A DNA stretch of 64,000 nt. Origin: Geobacter sp. FeAm09 (GTDB lineage Bacteria > Desulfobacterota > Desulfuromonadia > Geobacterales > Pseudopelobacteraceae). Under the pieces are notes generated by a model. That model worked only from the letters and a program-made list of their open reading frames with translations. It was not told the origin of the DNA and did not search any database. This document shows, one piece after another, positions 46,839-55,538 of the stretch (the stretch's first letter is position 1; every line of letters begins with the position of its first letter). The position numbers and the translations under genes were made by a program. The DNA is taken from contig NZ_CP042466.1 in assembly GCF_008330225.1 (NCBI RefSeq), forward strand, positions 692,501 through 756,500. The letters are read 5' to 3'.

Positions 46839-49462
46839 GGATAGCCACCCTTCATCCGTTTCATGAGTTTCTCGACCACCGGCTGCAGGTGTTCGGGCCG
46901 GGCCGACGGGGCGTGCCGCTGCAGCCAGGCCGCAAGTTCGGCCGGCTCCCGGTTTGCCAGGTGTCCGCACAGACCTTTCAGGGTGTGGGCGGCCCGGACG
47001 AGTCCGCTGCGGTCGTCGCGTTCGAGGGCGGTTTGCAGGCTCCGCAACTCGCCGTCGATATCCTGCAGCAGCATCTCCCGGTACTGCCGGGCGCGCTCCG
47101 GGTCGCCGGCCAGGTCGTTCCGGGTTTGTGCGTCCAACTGCGGCTCCCCGCCGGGCGGCGCTGCGGCGGTTTCCCCTCCGCACGCGGCCATGGCCTGGGC
47201 CAGCTGTTCGGGGACCACCGGTTTTGCCAGTACCCCGTTGATCCCCGCGGCATGACAGGCGTCGCGGGTGGACGCATCGGCATCGGCCGTAATGGCGATG
47301 ACCGGTACGGGGATTTCGGCCCGCTCCTCTTCCCGGCGCCTGATGCGGCGGGCAACCTCGATGCCGTCGATATCCGGCATGCGGATATCCAGCAGGACCA
47401 GGTCGAAACGCCGCTGCTCCATGAACCGCAACGCCTGCAAGCCGTCTTCCGCCAGCGTAACCTCCTGGCCCCAGGATCTCAGGATCTCTCCCAGCAGCCT
47501 GCGGTTGAATCCGTTGTCCTCCACCACCAGGACCGCACGGGGCGCCGGGGCCGCGGCCGGTGCAAGACGGCCGTCCGGCGCCGGTTCCGTTTCCCGGAGC
47601 GGCAGTGCGACGGTAAAACAGCTTCCCGCGCCGACCCGGCTGTCGACGGTGAGGCTTCCCTTCATCAGTTCCGTCAGGTTGCGGACGATGGCCAGGCCGA
47701 GGCCGGTGCCGCCGAATTTGCGGGAAATCGTCGGGTCGAGCTGGCGAAAGGGCTGGAAGAGCAGGGCGCGGCCGTTTTCGGGGATGCCGATGCCCGTATC
47801 CCGCACCTCGAAGCGGACCAGGGGCCGGTCTCCCTCCGCCGGTCGTCCGGCCTGGCTGACCGTGCAGGATACCGCGCCGCTTTCGGTGAACTTGACGGCA
47901 TTGGCCAGCAGGTTGGCGAGGATCTGGCGCAGGCGGAGCGGGTCGCCGAGGACCCAGGCGGGCACATCGTCGGCCACGCCGACCTGAAAGGCCAGCATTT
48001 TCCGCTCCGCCAGGGGGCGGTACTGCTCCTCCAGACCGGCGACGAGCTGCCGCAGATCGAACGGTACGGTTTCGAACTCCATCCGCCCCGCCTCGATCTT
48101 GCTCATGTCCAGGATATCGTTCACGAGCTCCATCAGGGAGCGCGACGATTGTTCGAGGATGGCGAGGTACTGGTTGATCAGGGCGGGGTCGGTTGCCGTG
48201 CGGGCCATGCCGCTGAATCCGACCAGCGCGTTGAGCGGGGTGCGGATTTCGTGGCTGACCAGGGCGAGAAACTCCGATTTCGCCTGCGACTCCAGGGCGG
48301 ACCGCTGCGCCTCCTGTTGCAGCCTGCGGGAACGCGTGTTCAGGATCATGGCGAATATGCTGCCGATGATCAGGCCGTTGATGATCAGCACCTGCCTGCC
48401 GTAGCTCGTGTTTCCCCGCAAGCTGGCGGGGGTGCTGCGGTTGGCAATCCAGAACAGGGTGAAAATGAAGGCGACGGCAACGAAGAAGAGTCGCAACGAA
48501 CGGCGGCTCGGGGTGCTTTCGCTCCGCAGGGTAAAGGTCGTGGCGACAAAATACCACCAGGTCACCCTGACCAGCACCAGGTTGGAAACCATGGCGAAAA
48601 AGATATGGCCGGAGACGATCGCCGCAAGCTGGAGGGGAAAGGCGCACAGCAGGAGATCGAGTCCGCGCATCATCAGCGGCGGGGGCTGATAGGGTTTGAA
48701 CAGCTCGCGGCAGAACAGAATGGTTGCGAAATTCGATCCGCAGTAGGCAACGACGGTAATCCAGTCTATCGTGCCCGGAGGAAGACCGGCAGGGATAAAG
48801 GGGGCCAAATAGCCGGTAATGGCCACGCCATACAGGGTGTACATGGCTTGATGCAGGGCAAACAGGCCGATTACCGGCAGCCGGTCCAGCAGATAACTGT
48901 GGAGGGCCCAGGACAATAGCAGCAGCATGGCGGTCACGAAAAACACCGCCATCAGGTCGAACCGGTCGTCCACGCGCTCGGCCTCCGCCGGCTCCAGGGC
49001 TTCCACCGTCAACTGCGACGAACTCCTGGTCTTGAGGCGCAGATAGTAGGTCGCCCCGGAGGGCGCCACGTTGACGACAAACCCCAGGGAATTTCTGGCG
49101 CGATCGCGCGTGTCGAAAGCATAGTGATTGCCGGTCAGGCGTGTCTTCCAGCCCGACGGGGCCCCCGCGTCCGCCTCGTAAAGACGGACCTCGTTGAGAA
49201 AAGGCTGGCGAATGAACAGCACCACCTCGTTCCCCTTGGCGGGCGCCCGGACCCGCAGGCGCAGCCAATGCGCGGAGTCGGTCAGCCCCCGGGAAAGCGT
49301 CGGACCGATCGGGGTAAACTCGCGCCCGACCACATCGGTGATCGTCAGGGTGCCGGCCGCGTCTTCCAGCGCGGCACGCGAAACGATCAGGTCACTTGCA
49401 ACGGCGGGGAGAGCAAGGGCACATCCGGCGATCAGGATGAACATGCCGAAAATGTATTTCAT
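46835..49462 (-). CDS. Hybrid histidine kinase with 7TMR-DISM sensor, receiver and Hpt domains
   Basis: An 875-aa protein. Signal peptide, then a periplasmic 7TMR-DISMED2-type beta domain (residues about 25-170), seven membrane helices (about 180-390), HisKA (SHEIRTPLNALVGF, His near 403), HATPase (NLLANAVKFTE, DTGIGI, GGTGLGLAI), a receiver (LLDIRMPD, Asp near 689) and an Hpt domain (AAHTLKGLCGH, His near 825). The 7TMR-DISM region often binds carbohydrates or other periplasmic ligands. ATG 49462 is the signal-peptide start. It is translationally coupled to the sigma-54 regulator. Confidence 0.9.
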   Translation of the reverse strand: MKYIFGMFILIAGCALALPAVASDLIVSRAALEDAAGTLTITDVVGREFTPIGPTLSRGLTDSAHWLRLRVRAPAKGNEVVLFIRQPFLNEVRLYEADAGAPSGWKTRLTGNHYAFDTRDRARNSLGFVVNVAPSGATYYLRLKTRSSSQLTVEALEPAEAERVDDRFDLMAVFFVTAMLLLLSWALHSYLLDRLPVIGLFALHQAMYTLYGVAITGYLAPFIPAGLPPGTIDWITVVAYCGSNFATILFCRELFKPYQPPPLMMRGLDLLLCAFPLQLAAIVSGHIFFAMVSNLVLVRVTWWYFVATTFTLRSESTPSRRSLRLFFVAVAFIFTLFWIANRSTPASLRGNTSYGRQVLIINGLIIGSIFAMILNTRSRRLQQEAQRSALESQAKSEFLALVSHEIRTPLNALVGFSGMARTATDPALINQYLAILEQSSRSLMELVNDILDMSKIEAGRMEFETVPFDLRQLVAGLEEQYRPLAERKMLAFQVGVADDVPAWVLGDPLRLRQILANLLANAVKFTESGAVSCTVSQAGRPAEGDRPLVRFEVRDTGIGIPENGRALLFQPFRQLDPTISRKFGGTGLGLAIVRNLTELMKGSLTVDSRVGAGSCFTVALPLRETEPAPDGRLAPAAAPAPRAVLVVEDNGFNRRLLGEILRSWGQEVTLAEDGLQALRFMEQRRFDLVLLDIRMPDIDGIEVARRIRRREEERAEIPVPVIAITADADASTRDACHAAGINGVLAKPVVPEQLAQAMAACGGETAAAPPGGEPQLDAQTRNDLAGDPERARQYREMLLQDIDGELRSLQTALERDDRSGLVRAAHTLKGLCGHLANREPAELAAWLQRHAPSARPEHLQPVVEKLMKRMKGGYP

Positions 49463-49570
49463 AAAAGAGTGCTCGGTTACCGGGAGATGGGGGATCGGGT
49501 CGCGCCCATTGGGATCACGTCCGGGACATCCCGGTTTGCACGACATTCGGACCATGACCGTTGTTTACTA

Positions 49571-49837
49571 TCAAAACTGCAACGGACGTGTCCAGGGTTT
49601 TGTGCAAATTTTGTGTAAATAACTTTTCGGGTTCCAGAAGAGAGCGCCAGCGCCCCCCAGAAAGGAAATGATCCGCATTCCCATGGACATCTGTCGAGCT
49701 GTGCTGTTGGTATCGATATCGAAGTGAAGGGCATATTGGTTGAACAAATCGGCATGATAGGCGGCCACCAGTTCTCTCTGCTCTGGCAACAGATGCAGAA
49801 TCTCCTCTTTCTCCAGAGTTTTAATCCGAATTTTCAT
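49571..49837 (-). pseudogene. Truncated N-terminal part of a DUF2157-like membrane protein
   Basis: 88 aa. The first 65 residues (IKTLEKEEILHLLPEQRELVAAYHADLFNQYALHFD, then SMGMRIISFLGGAGALFW) look like the cytoplasmic N-terminus and first helix of DUF2157-type membrane proteins. The rest turns into unrelated sequence (NPKSYLHKICTKPWTRPLQF), so the remaining helices are missing. It overlaps the stop of the preceding fragment (ATGA), as in an intact operon. Probably non-functional. Confidence 0.5.
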
Positions 49838-49980
49838 GGTTCTGCGCATGAGACGCGCATCGTGTCTCTTTCTGGCGGCACCTGGGCGGGCCAGCCGATC
49901 ACAAGCATCAGCAGACCAGCCGCGACAAAGGAAGCAAGCCGCTCCACCGTGCCGTGACCGGCAAGATTCTCCAGAATAGT
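49834..49980 (-). pseudogene. C-terminal fragment of a multi-spanning membrane protein
   Basis: About 48 residues remain (ILENLAGHGTVERLASFVAA, GLLMLVIGWPAQVPPERDT), like the end of DUF2339/DUF4401-type membrane proteins whose last helix is followed by a PP-containing tail. The upstream part of the gene has been replaced by the rhombosortase gene, which ends 11 bases away. The stop overlaps the start of the next fragment, indicating that both belonged to one operon. Confidence 0.4.
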
Positions 49981-49990
49981 TTGTCCGCCA

Positions 49991-50557
49991 CTATACCCGG
50001 CAGTCGCCCCTCTGTGATCCTGGCAATGAACATATCGATACCAGCGCGCCCACGGCAGCCCCGGCACAATGGGCCTGCCAGACGGGGGCCACGCCCGAAG
50101 CGCTTATGCCGAGCCATTCCAGACAGATCTTCATCAGCATGGCTGCAAGCAGCACGATTCCGGTCCGGGCGTCACGGACGATCAGGCGTATCGCGGCAAA
50201 GCTGAGAAGCCCGGCCGTGATGCCCGAAAGGCCGCCATAGACATCCACCGGATGTAAGGTCAGCAACTCCACCGATACAACAGTGGCCGCACACAGTGCG
50301 GTGCAGGAGATGGTCCCGACGCCTGAGCCCAATCGGCTGCAGAGAATCAGCACCAACCCCAGCGCCAGCAGGTCGTACCAGTAGTGCTGCCAGTTCAGAT
50401 GGACGAGATGTCCGCTGATGAGCCGCCACCATTCGCCCTGCCGGGTTCTGGCAATGTCCAGTGCCCAACGGTCGGGGGCGCCGGTTGCCGCTGCGGCAGC
50501 CAGCGCCGTGGCCAGCCAGGCTGTCAGCAGCACCGTTTGCGTTTGTTTGCTGCACAT
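49991..50557 (-). CDS. rrtA: Rhombosortase (rhomboid-family intramembrane protease)
   Basis: A 188-aa, six-helix rhomboid protease. The catalytic Ser111 is in VYGGLSGITAGL and His163 in VWQAHCAGAAVG; the WWRLISGHLVHLNWQHYWYD helix is conserved. Rhombosortases cleave GlyGly-CTERM tails of exported proteins. Start at 50557 overlaps the end of the rhombotarget lipoprotein gene by 34 bases, so the two are coupled. An upstream ATG at 50587 is also possible. Confidence 0.9.
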   Translation of the reverse strand: MCSKQTQTVLLTAWLATALAAAAATGAPDRWALDIARTRQGEWWRLISGHLVHLNWQHYWYDLLALGLVLILCSRLGSGVGTISCTALCAATVVSVELLTLHPVDVYGGLSGITAGLLSFAAIRLIVRDARTGIVLLAAMLMKICLEWLGISASGVAPVWQAHCAGAAVGALVSICSLPGSQRGDCRV

Positions 50558-51411
50558 AGCAACCCCACTCCCGCCATGGCGATCCAAGCCGCGTCGAATG
50601 AACCGCCTCCGGTTGTCTTGTACTCATTGACCCTGCCCCAGTAGTTCTCGCGTGAGGTGTCTTCTCCGGAAGGCGCCGAGCCCATGGGCCGAATTTCCGC
50701 AGCCTTTGTTGCGTCGAAATGTTCAAACTTGACCAGTGATTCGGCCAGGGTGGCAACCAGCTTTTTGGTGGCGTCCTCGATGCTGGAAACCGTGTCTTTC
50801 TGGGCCGCCCCCGATGACGCGAACAGCGTGGCACGCGACCTTTTTTCGTCAGAACCGTCAGCGCGGAAGATGAGGGCTCTGGATGGCACGTGGTAGACCG
50901 CCGCCTCAAGCACCGTGTTGGTATCGACAGTATTCCCGGGAATGACGAAGCCGCCGATGACGGTAATGTCCAGAAAGGCCGCGAGCGAATTCCGTTCATG
51001 CTTTTGGAACTGGTTCGCCGCCATGAGCACGATGACGTCCACGTCGAACTCCCTGGCCACCTGTTCCAGCTCGGCAACGCCGCCTTTGGGACGCAGGTAT
51101 GTGGAAGGTATGGCGTAGGCCGCAGTAACGTACTTCTTGTGGGATGCCAATTGGGAGCGGACGGACTCGATGACCTGCTTCTTGGTGGTTTCGGGGATGT
51201 CGAGATGTCTTTCGTCTTCCGGGACAAAGGTCACCCCGACCTTTATCGGCAGAACCAGCGGTTTTTTCTGCACCACAGGCGCGGTCGTTTCCTTGCCGGA
51301 GTAGAGGTAGGTGGCCAGACTGCTCTGCCGCTGTACCACGCGGATATTTCCGTCATAGGCACAGGCGGTGAGCGGGATGAACATCAGGACGATAACGAGG
51401 TGTTTCAACAT
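50524..51411 (-). CDS. Rhombotarget lipoprotein, predicted rhombosortase substrate
   Basis: A 295-aa lipoprotein (MLKHLVIVLMFIPLTAC, Cys17) whose mature domain (VFVPEDERHL-type strands and LEQVAREFDVDVIVLMA) matches the rhombotarget family. The C-terminus is a GlyGly-CTERM-like tail: TTGGGSFDAAWIAMAGVGLL followed by basic residues and a final Cys-Cys. This is the expected substrate form for the overlapping rhombosortase. RBS AAAGGAGCG precedes ATG 51411. The tail should be cut in the membrane after export. Confidence 0.88.
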   Translation of the reverse strand: MLKHLVIVLMFIPLTACAYDGNIRVVQRQSSLATYLYSGKETTAPVVQKKPLVLPIKVGVTFVPEDERHLDIPETTKKQVIESVRSQLASHKKYVTAAYAIPSTYLRPKGGVAELEQVAREFDVDVIVLMAANQFQKHERNSLAAFLDITVIGGFVIPGNTVDTNTVLEAAVYHVPSRALIFRADGSDEKRSRATLFASSGAAQKDTVSSIEDATKKLVATLAESLVKFEHFDATKAAEIRPMGSAPSGEDTSRENYWGRVNEYKTTGGGSFDAAWIAMAGVGLLCAANKRKRCC

Positions 51412-51449
51412 GGCAGATCGCTCCTTTCGTGGTTGGGTCCATCTCATGG

Positions 51450-51647
51450 TTATCTCCCGGAAAAAAGGTTGTCCATAACGGCGCCGATGCTGTTGCCGAG
51501 CATTTCCGGGGCGGGTTCGGTCCTGACCATGGCCTCGGCCTGCAGCCGTTCGACCCTGTGGGCAATGCCGTTGGATACCGTGACGATGGTGGTCAATGCG
51601 ATGAAGGGGATGATGACTGTTGTCAGTTTGTGAATGATGGTTTTCAT
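51450..51647 (-). CDS. Single-span membrane microprotein B
   Basis: A 65-aa protein with an N-terminal helix (MKTIIHKLTTVIIPFIALTTIVTV) followed by a charged tail (HRVERLQAEAMVRTEP). It resembles the neighbouring 57-aa protein in the M-(K/E)-T-x-I-I-x-K-L...IP...VT...S...HR/TRH pattern, suggesting a duplicated pair. The RBS AAGGGAGGAC lies upstream. It is 38 bases before the rhombotarget gene on the same strand. Function unknown. Confidence 0.65.
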   Translation of the reverse strand: MKTIIHKLTTVIIPFIALTTIVTVSNGIAHRVERLQAEAMVRTEPAPEMLGNSIGAVMDNLFSGR

Positions 51648-51699
51648 GGCGTCCTCCCTTGGTGAGGTGCTTCTATGAATCATGGGGCCAACCGATCCT

Positions 51700-51873
51700 T
51701 CAGCGCAGCATCACGCCGCCCGCCAGAGCCCGCAGAATGTTGTGCAGTGTGCGGTGCCGGGCCAGCGGATGGCGGGTATGCCGTGTTGAAAGGCTGGAGA
51801 TGGTAGTGACGGAGGCGACCAGGATAACCAGGGGGATGGCGGCGAGTGCCAGTTTGATGATGAAGGTTTCCAT
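51700..51873 (-). CDS. Single-span membrane microprotein A
   Basis: A 57-aa protein (METFIIKLALAAIPLVILVASVTTISS then RHTRHPLARHRTLHNILRAL). It has one membrane helix and a His/Arg-rich tail. GGGAGA precedes ATG 51873. It is first in the run of four genes: microprotein A, microprotein B, rhombotarget, rhombosortase. Its helix start is closely similar to microprotein B. Function unknown. Confidence 0.6.
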   Translation of the reverse strand: METFIIKLALAAIPLVILVASVTTISSLSTRHTRHPLARHRTLHNILRALAGGVMLR

Positions 51874-51917
51874 GACTGTCTCCCTGCTGCGTTCGTTCGT
51901 GTTTCACTGAACGTATT

Positions 51918-51933
51918 ACAGGGAGTGTGCCAA
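51918..51933 (-). promoter_or_regulatory. Sigma-54-like promoter of the rhombosortase cluster
   Basis: On the minus strand TTGGCACACTCCCTGT has a perfect -24 TTGGCAC but GT instead of GC at -12 (exactly 10 bases away). It is 45 bases before ATG 51873. The imperfect -12 makes this a candidate only. The rest of the 252-base gap is AT-rich with no gene. Confidence 0.35.
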
Positions 51934-52076
51934 AAGGCATCTTTCGGTATAACTGTATGATATTAAAAGTATAAATTGTGTAGCAATGGTTTGAGGGCTA
52001 TGTTTGGTGCAGGTGCGTATGAACATTTAATGATATGCTGATATGCATTGGATGAATACTTGAGTCCGTTTGTTTC

Positions 52077-52105
52077 AAAAAAGCGGCTCCATCTCTGGGG
52101 CCGCT
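52077..52105 (-). terminator. Terminator after the acyltransferase/synthetase gene
   Basis: On the minus strand AGCGGCCCC and GGAGCCGCT pair around AGAGAT, followed by TTTTTTG. It lies 21 bases beyond the stop. Confidence 0.8.
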
Positions 52106-52125
52106 CATGGTCGTATGTAATCGCG

Positions 52126-55100
52126 TTACCCAGCGAGCGCCGCCAGGGCGATCTCCTTGATCCCCTTCAGGTCCAGCTTGCCGGTCCCCAGGATCGGCAG
52201 ACTTTCCACCTCCACGTAGCAATCACGCCCCGGCTTCCAGAGATTGGGCAGGGGGCTTTCGGCCATGTGCCGCTGCAGGGTCCCCGCGTCGGCCGCCTCG
52301 CGGGCAAAGAGCACCACCAGCCGCTCCCCCTTCTTCTCGTCCGGCACGGCAGTCACCGCCACCACCCCGGTCTGGCCCAGGCGGTTGTGCAGTTCGTCCT
52401 CCACCACACCGTGGGGCACCATCTCGCCGCCGATCTTGCTGAAGCGCGACAGGCGATCGGTGATGCGGATGAAGCCGTCGTCGTCCATGACGCCGATATC
52501 GCCGGTGACGTACCATCCCCCGCGAATCGCCTCGGCGGTCTTGTCCGGCCTCCCCAGGTAGCCGAGCATGACGTTGGGCCCCTTGACCAGCATCAGTCCG
52601 GCCTCACCCGGTTTCTGCTCAATACCGCTCTCCGGATCGACCACCTTGATTGCCACGCCCGGTATGGGGTGCCCAACGCTCCCTTCCTTGGAGCCGTACT
52701 GGCGCACGCCACCCACCTCCACATCCGGCAGGGAGAGGGTGATGACCGGGGCCAGCTCGGTGGCGCCGTACCCCTCCATCGGCCTGACGCCGAAACGCTC
52801 CTGAAAGGAGTCGGCCACCTTGGCCTTGAGTTTTTCAGCGCCGGTGACCACCAATCGGAGCGAGGCAAAGTCCTCCCGCTTGGCGCGCCGCAGGTACGCC
52901 AAAAGGAACGTAGGCGTGGCCAGGAGCAGCGTGGACTTGTGCTCCCGCACCATCTGGGCGATCTTCTCGCCATCCATGGGGTTGGGGTGATAGGCCGCCG
53001 AAAAACCGGAAACCAACGGAAACCAGAGCGTGCCGGTGAAGCCCAGGGAGTGGAAGAACGGCAGGGCCGAGCACACGTTGTCGGCGGCACTGACCCTGAA
53101 GACCATGCGTAGCGCCTCGATGTTGGACATGATGTTGTGGTGGCTCAGCATGACCCCCTTCGGTTCGCCGGTACTGCCGGAGGAGAAAATCACCGTGGCC
53201 ACACTGTCGGCGGAGAAGCCTTCACGGCCGCACAACAGCCGGGGCGGCAGGATACGGGCTTTCAACATGGCCAGCAATTTGTCCGCAGCGCCGATGGTGG
53301 GCAGGATATCCTCCAGCAGGATCATCCCTTCCAGCCGCGGCAACGAGGGGACTTTCTCGAGAAAGGCCTTCGAGGTGACGATGGTGGTGATGCCGCACTG
53401 CTCGACGGCCGAGCGCAGCGACCCTTCGGCGGCGGTGTAGTTCAGGTTGACCGGTATCCTGCCCAGCAACATCAGGGCAAGGTTGGCCAGTACGCCTCCC
53501 ACCGACGGCGGCAGCAGCAGCCCCACGTGCCCTGCCGTGCCGATGGTGCCCTCCAGCTTGCCTGCCAAGGCCACGGCGCCTGTCAGGGTATGGCCGTAGG
53601 TGAGGGTCCTGCCCGAGGTGTCGGCAACGGCCTTGCGTTTCCAGTGCAGCCGGGCGGACTGGATGAAGTATTGTTCCAACGGACGACGGCGCGGTTTGCG
53701 CGAGTCGAAGTAATCGCAGGAAAGTTCGGATACTCGCTGGCGCACCTCCATGGCCGTGCTGGTCGAAGGCATTGGTTTCCCGAAGATGATGGTCATGGGA
53801 TAGGGGGAAAAAGCCGGTAGGCGCGACAGCAGGCGGCCATGGGCGTAGGAGAGGATGCTGCCCCAGGCGCCGCCGATGTAGACCGGGATGATGGGGTAGT
53901 CGCTGCCCTTGACGATGCGTTCGAACCCGCCGCGGAACTCGCGCAACATGCCATTCCTGGTGAGTTGCCCCTCGGCGAAGATGCAGACCAGGTAGCCGTC
54001 ATCCAGCGCAGCCCGCGCCTGCTTCATGAACTCCAAGAGTCCCTTCCTGCCGTCCTCAGAGGAGACCGGGATTACCCCCATGAGCCGGAACAGGCCGCGC
54101 AACAGCGGGGTGTTGTAGATGCTGCGCTCCATGACGAAACGGATGCGGCGCTGGTTGGTGGCGGTCAGGAGCAGGGCATCGACCCAGGTGACGTGGTTGG
54201 GGACCAGCAGTGCCGGCCCTTCCACCGGCAGATTTTCGCCGCCGATGACATTCAGGCGGTAGAAGATGCGCATAGTGGCCAAGGCAATGAAGCGGAGCAG
54301 GAAGTCGGGCAGTATCCAGAAGGATGCCAGGGTCAGAAGCAAGGTGATGACGCCGACGATGCTGAAGCCCTGGGCCGCCGAAAGTCCCATCGGCCCGCTC
54401 AGGAACCAGGTCAGCCCCGAGGCGATCAGGATCGCCACCCAGTTGATGAAGCTGGCTGCGGCCAGCACCTCGCCCCGTTTGGCCGGTTCGGCCTGAAACT
54501 GGATGAAGGTTTGCAGCGGGAGGCTGAACAGACCGGCGGAGAGACCGAATAATGTCAGAATCGCCAGGCAGGAAGCAAGGGCGGAGGGCACAACGTGCAG
54601 CAGGATCGGGGCAATGGTCAGGCCGGCTGCGCCGATCGGTACGATGCCGAATTCTACGTCTCTCCCCGATAGTTTGGCCGCCAGCAGCGAACCGCCGCCG
54701 ATACCGAAGGCTGCCGCCAGAAAGAGGTAGCCGCTGTGGGCCTCGGAGAGATGCAGCGCCTGCATGCCGTAGGCGATAAGGTTGAGTTGGGCATAGGCTC
54801 CGACAAACATGAAATAGGCCTGGCCGATCACCGCCAGCATCAGGTGCCGGTCACGGCGGATGCTTATGACGGTACGCAGGATCTCGGTCGGCAACAGGGC
54901 GACATGCCGCTTGGCATCGGCGCGTGGGGTGGCGTCCATGCCGCCGGCCGCCAGCAGTCCGGCCAAGGCCACACCGAGACAAAACAGCGCCGCCAGCCAG
55001 TAGCGGCCCTGTGCGGCCTGGGTCAGGGCCGAGGCGAGCGTGGTGCCCAGGATGATGGCCAGGTAGGTGAAAGATTCGATCAGGCCGTTGGCGCGGGAAA

Positions 55101-55533
55101 GCTGTTCGCGATTGGCCAGTTCCGGGATCACGCCGTATTTGGCCGGAGCAAAAAAGGCGCTGTGGGTAGCCATCAGGAAGATCACCACATACAGGCCGTT
55201 ATGCCATCCCATGAAAAACGCCGCCACCGCCAGGGCGGTCACCACGACCTCAACCGTCTTGACGAGCACGATGATGCGCGACTTGCGCAACCGGTCCGCC
55301 AGGCAGCCGGCCGGGGCGGAAAACAACAGGAAGGGCAGCACAAAGGCCGCCCCCACGGCGGCAGTGATCACGCCGGCCTGGTCCGCCCCCTTGACGCCGA
55401 TCAGGCAAAAGATGATCAGGAGCTTGAGGATGTTGTCGTTCATGGCCCCAAGGAACTGGGCCGCGTTGAGGCGACTGAAGGAACGGGGGAGGTTCGAGTC
55501 TCCGCTACGGTTTGTCTCGCCGGCTGCACACAT
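52126..55533 (-). CDS. aas: MFS - lysophospholipid acyltransferase - acyl-ACP synthetase fusion
   Basis: A 1135-aa trifunctional protein. Residues about 20-400 are a 12-helix MFS transporter like LplT (LNAAQFLGAMNDNILKLL). About 420-620 are a PlsC-type acyltransferase with the HxxxxD motif in NHVTWVDALLL near 444. The rest is an AMP-binding acyl-ACP synthetase (SSGSTGEPKGVMLSHHN near 784, then YGATELAP). It should flip and re-acylate lysophospholipids. Start ATG 55533 has GGGAGG upstream, and the amidohydrolase gene ends 5 bases before it. Confidence 0.93.
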   Translation of the reverse strand: MCAAGETNRSGDSNLPRSFSRLNAAQFLGAMNDNILKLLIIFCLIGVKGADQAGVITAAVGAAFVLPFLLFSAPAGCLADRLRKSRIIVLVKTVEVVVTALAVAAFFMGWHNGLYVVIFLMATHSAFFAPAKYGVIPELANREQLSRANGLIESFTYLAIILGTTLASALTQAAQGRYWLAALFCLGVALAGLLAAGGMDATPRADAKRHVALLPTEILRTVISIRRDRHLMLAVIGQAYFMFVGAYAQLNLIAYGMQALHLSEAHSGYLFLAAAFGIGGGSLLAAKLSGRDVEFGIVPIGAAGLTIAPILLHVVPSALASCLAILTLFGLSAGLFSLPLQTFIQFQAEPAKRGEVLAAASFINWVAILIASGLTWFLSGPMGLSAAQGFSIVGVITLLLTLASFWILPDFLLRFIALATMRIFYRLNVIGGENLPVEGPALLVPNHVTWVDALLLTATNQRRIRFVMERSIYNTPLLRGLFRLMGVIPVSSEDGRKGLLEFMKQARAALDDGYLVCIFAEGQLTRNGMLREFRGGFERIVKGSDYPIIPVYIGGAWGSILSYAHGRLLSRLPAFSPYPMTIIFGKPMPSTSTAMEVRQRVSELSCDYFDSRKPRRRPLEQYFIQSARLHWKRKAVADTSGRTLTYGHTLTGAVALAGKLEGTIGTAGHVGLLLPPSVGGVLANLALMLLGRIPVNLNYTAAEGSLRSAVEQCGITTIVTSKAFLEKVPSLPRLEGMILLEDILPTIGAADKLLAMLKARILPPRLLCGREGFSADSVATVIFSSGSTGEPKGVMLSHHNIMSNIEALRMVFRVSAADNVCSALPFFHSLGFTGTLWFPLVSGFSAAYHPNPMDGEKIAQMVREHKSTLLLATPTFLLAYLRRAKREDFASLRLVVTGAEKLKAKVADSFQERFGVRPMEGYGATELAPVITLSLPDVEVGGVRQYGSKEGSVGHPIPGVAIKVVDPESGIEQKPGEAGLMLVKGPNVMLGYLGRPDKTAEAIRGGWYVTGDIGVMDDDGFIRITDRLSRFSKIGGEMVPHGVVEDELHNRLGQTGVVAVTAVPDEKKGERLVVLFAREAADAGTLQRHMAESPLPNLWKPGRDCYVEVESLPILGTGKLDLKGIKEIALAALAG

Positions 55534-55538
55534 ACTAT

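Noticed and set aside
45480-49268. Apparent 1262-residue single protein covering kinase and regulator
   Set aside because: Most of it is the kinase gene read in the wrong frame; the two true genes overlap by ATGA with clear domain structure.
52126-55533. The MFS/acyltransferase/synthetase fusion as an assembly join of separate genes
   Set aside because: The reading frame is continuous, and this three-domain architecture is a known family.
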